NCBI RefSeq assembly: GCF_021654035.1
Contig: NZ_JAJPDW010000010.1
Coordinates: forward strand, 1-48,558
From: Microbacterium aurantiacum
GTDB lineage: Bacteria > Actinomycetota > Actinomycetes > Actinomycetales > Microbacteriaceae
Length of the DNA: 48,558 nucleotides
Direction of reading: 5' to 3'
The notes below the pieces were generated by a model. That model was not told where the DNA came from. It ran no database searches and saw only the letters and a list, made by a program, of their open reading frames with translations. The position numbers and the translations under genes were made by a program. Positions 46,224-48,558 of this stretch are shown piece after piece (position 1 is the first letter of the stretch; every line of letters starts with the position of its first letter).

Positions 46224-47781
46224 ACCCGCGACCGGCGGCAACGGCTCTACTCGACCGCCCACAGTCCGCATCGCCGCCGAACCGCCCGCACGCGGCCGCC
46301 CCCGCTCGGTCGGTGACCTGACCTGCGACCGCTGCCACCGCACCGACGTCGCGAAGATCCGCGTCCGGTGGCCCGACGGCGCCATCTGCGGCATCTGCTT
46401 CACCACCGCCACCCACACCTTCGGCACCTGCCCAGACTGCCTCGAGCCCGACCGGATGCTCCCCGGCCGCAACAAGCAAGGCAAGCCGATCTGCCGACAC
46501 TGCGCCGGCATCACCACCCAACTCGTCTGCGCCCGATGCGGCCGCGAAGCCGAACGCTTTCGAGCCGGGAACTGCGCACGCTGCGTCGTCACCGAAGACC
46601 TCACCGCGCTGCTGCAACCGGGCGACAACATCAGCCTGCATCGCCTCATCCGCGTGCTCGCCGACGCCGAGCGCCCCGAGAGCATCTACACCTACACGCG
46701 TGGGGCGAAAACACGTGAGCTGCTGACTGCCATCGGAGAGCGACGCCTCGCGATCCGACACGACGCCTTCGACAAGCTCGCCCGATCCACCGCGGCCGAA
46801 CACCTGCGCGCCCTGCTCATGCACCACGGGATGCTGCCGCAACGAGGCCCCGAACCGCTTGCCCGCTTCGAACGGTGGCTGTCCCAGAAGCTCGATGCGC
46901 TGCCGGACGACAGCACCCGCACCGCGATCGAGCGGTTCGCCACCTGGCACCACTTGAACCGCCTCCGCAAGCGCGCAGCTGACCCCGCCGCGAATCTGGA
47001 GACCGTGACTCACGCTGCCAAACAAGAGATCACCGAAGCCGCGAAGTTGCTCATCTGGCTTGCCGACACCCATGGCGTCGACGCCGCGAGCCTGACCCAG
47101 GCCTACGTCGATGACTACCTCGCAGATGGCCCGAGCACCCGCAAACACATCCGGAACTACGTCCGCTGGCTCAACCACGAACGATCCAGTCCCAGCCGCC
47201 GCCTCGACGCTCCGCATCGGGACGCGAAGTCGGTGCCCATGATCACCCAGACCCAGCGGATCGCGCTCGTGCGCAACTGCCTCGAATGGGAACGCGTCGG
47301 CATATCGCTCCGCGTCGCCGGCCTCATCCTGCTGCTCTGGGCTCACCCACTGAACAAGATCGTCATGCTTCGCAGCGATCACCTGCAACAAAGCCCGACA
47401 GGAATGACCATCCTGCTCGGAACGCGACCGGCCGCAGTGCCCGAAGCGATCTCCGAACTGTTCTGGCGCCACGCTCAACGGCCCTCGAATCAGCAAACCA
47501 CCAACACCTCCACAGATTGGTTGTTTCCCGGGACGAGAGCGGGAGCCCACCTGCACCCTGGAACGCTGTCGACCCATCTCAAGGCTCTGGGAATTGACGC
47601 ACAGCGCGCACGCAACGCCACGCTTCGCGACCTCGTCCACGATGTCGACGCCCGATCCCTCATCAACCTGCTCGGCTACAGCCCTGCGGTCATCACCCAG
47701 CACGCCGCCCGGACAGGCACCCGCATGAGCGACTACGTCGACCTCAAGCGGGGGCGAAACCACGATCGAACGAACGGCTGA
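46216..47781 (+). CDS. zinc-finger protein with a degenerate tyrosine-recombinase domain
   Basis: A 521-residue protein. The first 130 residues hold several CxxC pairs (LTCDRCHRTD, GICFTTATHTFGTCPDCLE, ICRHC, LVCARCGREA, GNCARC), a cluster of zinc ribbons. The rest resembles a recombinase: a core-binding-like region around SLTQAYVDDYLADGPSTRKH, then a catalytic-like domain from LRVAGLILLLWAHPLNKIVM to DWLFPGTRAG and HLHPGTLSTHLKALGIDAQR. The first arginine is missing, where HPLNK replaces a GLRISE-type motif. LGYS replaces the LGH motif, and no tyrosine follows in place (ITQHAART). It is probably a non-catalytic partner of the upstream recombinase, like the second recombinase of Tn554-type elements. 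Confidence 0.7.
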   Translation: MSRPATGGNGSTRPPTVRIAAEPPARGRPRSVGDLTCDRCHRTDVAKIRVRWPDGAICGICFTTATHTFGTCPDCLEPDRMLPGRNKQGKPICRHCAGITTQLVCARCGREAERFRAGNCARCVVTEDLTALLQPGDNISLHRLIRVLADAERPESIYTYTRGAKTRELLTAIGERRLAIRHDAFDKLARSTAAEHLRALLMHHGMLPQRGPEPLARFERWLSQKLDALPDDSTRTAIERFATWHHLNRLRKRAADPAANLETVTHAAKQEITEAAKLLIWLADTHGVDAASLTQAYVDDYLADGPSTRKHIRNYVRWLNHERSSPSRRLDAPHRDAKSVPMITQTQRIALVRNCLEWERVGISLRVAGLILLLWAHPLNKIVMLRSDHLQQSPTGMTILLGTRPAAVPEAISELFWRHAQRPSNQQTTNTSTDWLFPGTRAGAHLHPGTLSTHLKALGIDAQRARNATLRDLVHDVDARSLINLLGYSPAVITQHAARTGTRMSDYVDLKRGRNHDRTNG

Positions 47782-47929
47782 GCCAGAATTGCCGCGAATC
47801 TGGGTAACGCAGTTTCCCAGCCGAAGTTGCGTTACCCGTTTGCGTTTCTTGCAATCGCTCCCCCGACCGCCTGCCGAACGGCCGCGGAGCCTAGTCAGCG
47901 AGCGGTAGCTGCGGGATAGTGTCGAGGCC
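47782..47929. repeat. right flank with hairpin GGGTAACGCA...TGCGTTACCC
   Basis: A ten-base perfect inverted repeat, 47802-47811 and 47828-47837, with a 16-base spacer. A second direct copy of its left arm and following bases (17 of 21 matching) is found at 48415-48435. CTTGCAATCG at 47849-47858 resembles the left-end repeats. Between this flank and the Nudix gene lies a TAGTGT promoter hexamer (47917-47922). Confidence 0.55.
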
Positions 47930-47932
47930 GTG
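47917..47932 (+). promoter_or_regulatory. leaderless -10 element of the Nudix gene
   Basis: TAGTGT at 47917-47922 is followed by seven bases and the GTG at 47930. Confidence 0.55.
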
Positions 47933-48385
47933 CCAGCATCCGACTATGTCCAAGGCCTCCGCGATCGCGTCGGAACCGACTTTCTGCTGCTGCCAGCCGT
48001 CACGGCCGTCATCCGCGACGGCGATCGGTTCCTCCTCGCACGGCAGCGTGACACACAGCGGTGGAGCCTCGTCGGCGGTGGCATCGAGCCTGGCGAGCAG
48101 CCAGCAGATGCCGTCCGGCGCGAGGTGCGCGAAGAACTCGGCGTCGATGCGACGGTGGAGGGCATCGTCGGTGCATACGGCGGGCCGCCCCTGGAGGCCG
48201 CGTATCCCAACGGGGATCGTGTCGGCTACGTCACGATCGCATACGCCTGCTCGCTGTCCAGCGACAGGTTCGCACTCGAACGGGCAGAACTCATCGAAAC
48301 GAGCTGGGTCGAACTCGCCGACCTTGACGCCCTCGACCGACACGAATGGATCGGCCAAGTTCTTCAAGACGCAGCGCGATCGTGA
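47930..48385 (+). CDS. Nudix hydrolase
   Basis: A 151-residue MutT/Nudix protein that hydrolyses a nucleoside diphosphate linked to another moiety. The Nudix box spans GGGIEPGEQPADAVRREVRE followed by ELGV, with all conserved glutamates. The preceding strand (TAVIRDGDRFLLARQRDTQR) and W-S-L-V-G-G are typical. The substrate cannot be predicted. GTG 47930 fits a leaderless start. It lies between GGGTAACGC repeats beside the recombinase element and could be cargo. Length and start fit the family. Confidence 0.9.
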   Translation: MPASDYVQGLRDRVGTDFLLLPAVTAVIRDGDRFLLARQRDTQRWSLVGGGIEPGEQPADAVRREVREELGVDATVEGIVGAYGGPPLEAAYPNGDRVGYVTIAYACSLSSDRFALERAELIETSWVELADLDALDRHEWIGQVLQDAARS

Positions 48386-48558
48386 CGCGAACTCGCGGAC
48401 GTTGGTGAGAAAACGGGTAACGCGGGTCCCCAGCAAACTCTGACATGTTCGCATCAGATGCGAATGCGCCGGTCGTCGCGACTCATCGATTGCGGCGCGG
48501 AAGCGACGCACCTGATCAGCGGTCATGAGCATTGCGCCATAACCGGCTCTTCGGACAT
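48386..48558. other. window edge with repeat and palindrome
   Basis: Carries GGGTAACGC (48415-48423) and a perfect palindrome TTCGCATC-A-GATGCGAA (48448-48464). A minus-strand frame beginning MLMTADQVRRF runs in from here, but it stays open only as the antisense of the Nudix gene and shows no family features. Confidence 0.4.

Noticed and set aside
47802..47837. Integron attC site
   Set aside because: The hairpin has the right general shape, but the right arm GTTACCC does not fit the GTTRRRY core, and the recombinase lacks an IntI-type context.

Overview
The window is high-GC, densely packed actinobacterial chromosome. The gene content and order (SigA, a CofE-like ligase, a compact MurJ, topoisomerase IV, SepH, DUF4193, DUF3093, dut-DUF3710-DUF3159, actinobacterial-type aconitase, Dxs, SucB-Lpd-PepA and a PAC2 protein) point to Microbacteriaceae, most likely Microbacterium or a close relative. 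This assignment rests on recognising families and gene order, not on a database search. No rRNA, tRNA or CRISPR array was seen.

Layout. 0.1-7.5 kb: a TetR regulator with a 3-hydroxyacyl-CoA dehydrogenase on the minus strand, divergent from two tandem YhgE/Pip membrane proteins and a second TetR. 7.6-8.7 kb: a scar where a glycoside hydrolase 2 remnant abuts a truncated DUF262 gene. 9-18.8 kb: glnA, an RDD membrane protein, a DUF4191 protein, a membrane protein with a pseudokinase-like N-terminus, sucB, lpd, pepA and a PAC2 gene. 19-26.5 kb: sigA with a CofE-like ligase, murJ, two divergent ATP-grasp ligases, and two alanine-racemase paralogues that have each lost what the other kept. 26.5-34.7 kb: a zinc-ribbon DUF7455 protein, parE and parC tail to tail, a phosphodiesterase, sepH, DUF4193 and DUF3093. 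34.7-43.2 kb: dut-DUF3710-DUF3159, acn, dxs, a DUF308 protein and an AEC transporter. 43.3-48.6 kb: a membrane protein of unknown function, a 757-base repeat-bearing gap, a three-gene tyrosine-recombinase element and a Nudix hydrolase between repeats.

How the genes fit together. Much of the window is housekeeping: nitrogen assimilation (glnA), E2 and E3 of 2-oxoacid dehydrogenases (sucB, lpd), the TCA cycle (acn), isoprenoid precursors (dxs), dUTP hydrolysis (dut), chromosome decatenation (parE/parC), cell division (sepH) and lipid II export (murJ). The most unusual unit is the operon at 23.7-26.5 kb. An ATP-grasp ligase gene overlaps by four bases a 222-residue alanine-racemase C-terminal protein, which overlaps by four bases a 354-residue racemase. 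The first racemase protein keeps the catalytic tyrosine and has lost the PLP lysine. The second keeps the lysine and has lost the segment with the tyrosine. Alanine racemase active sites are built from both subunits of a dimer, so the pair may work only as a heteromer.

Two window-wide patterns stand out. At least eleven genes have a TAnnnT hexamer 6-7 bases before the start codon, which indicates leaderless transcripts and fixes those starts. Several convergent gene pairs share a long hairpin that begins inside the last codons of the plus-strand gene.
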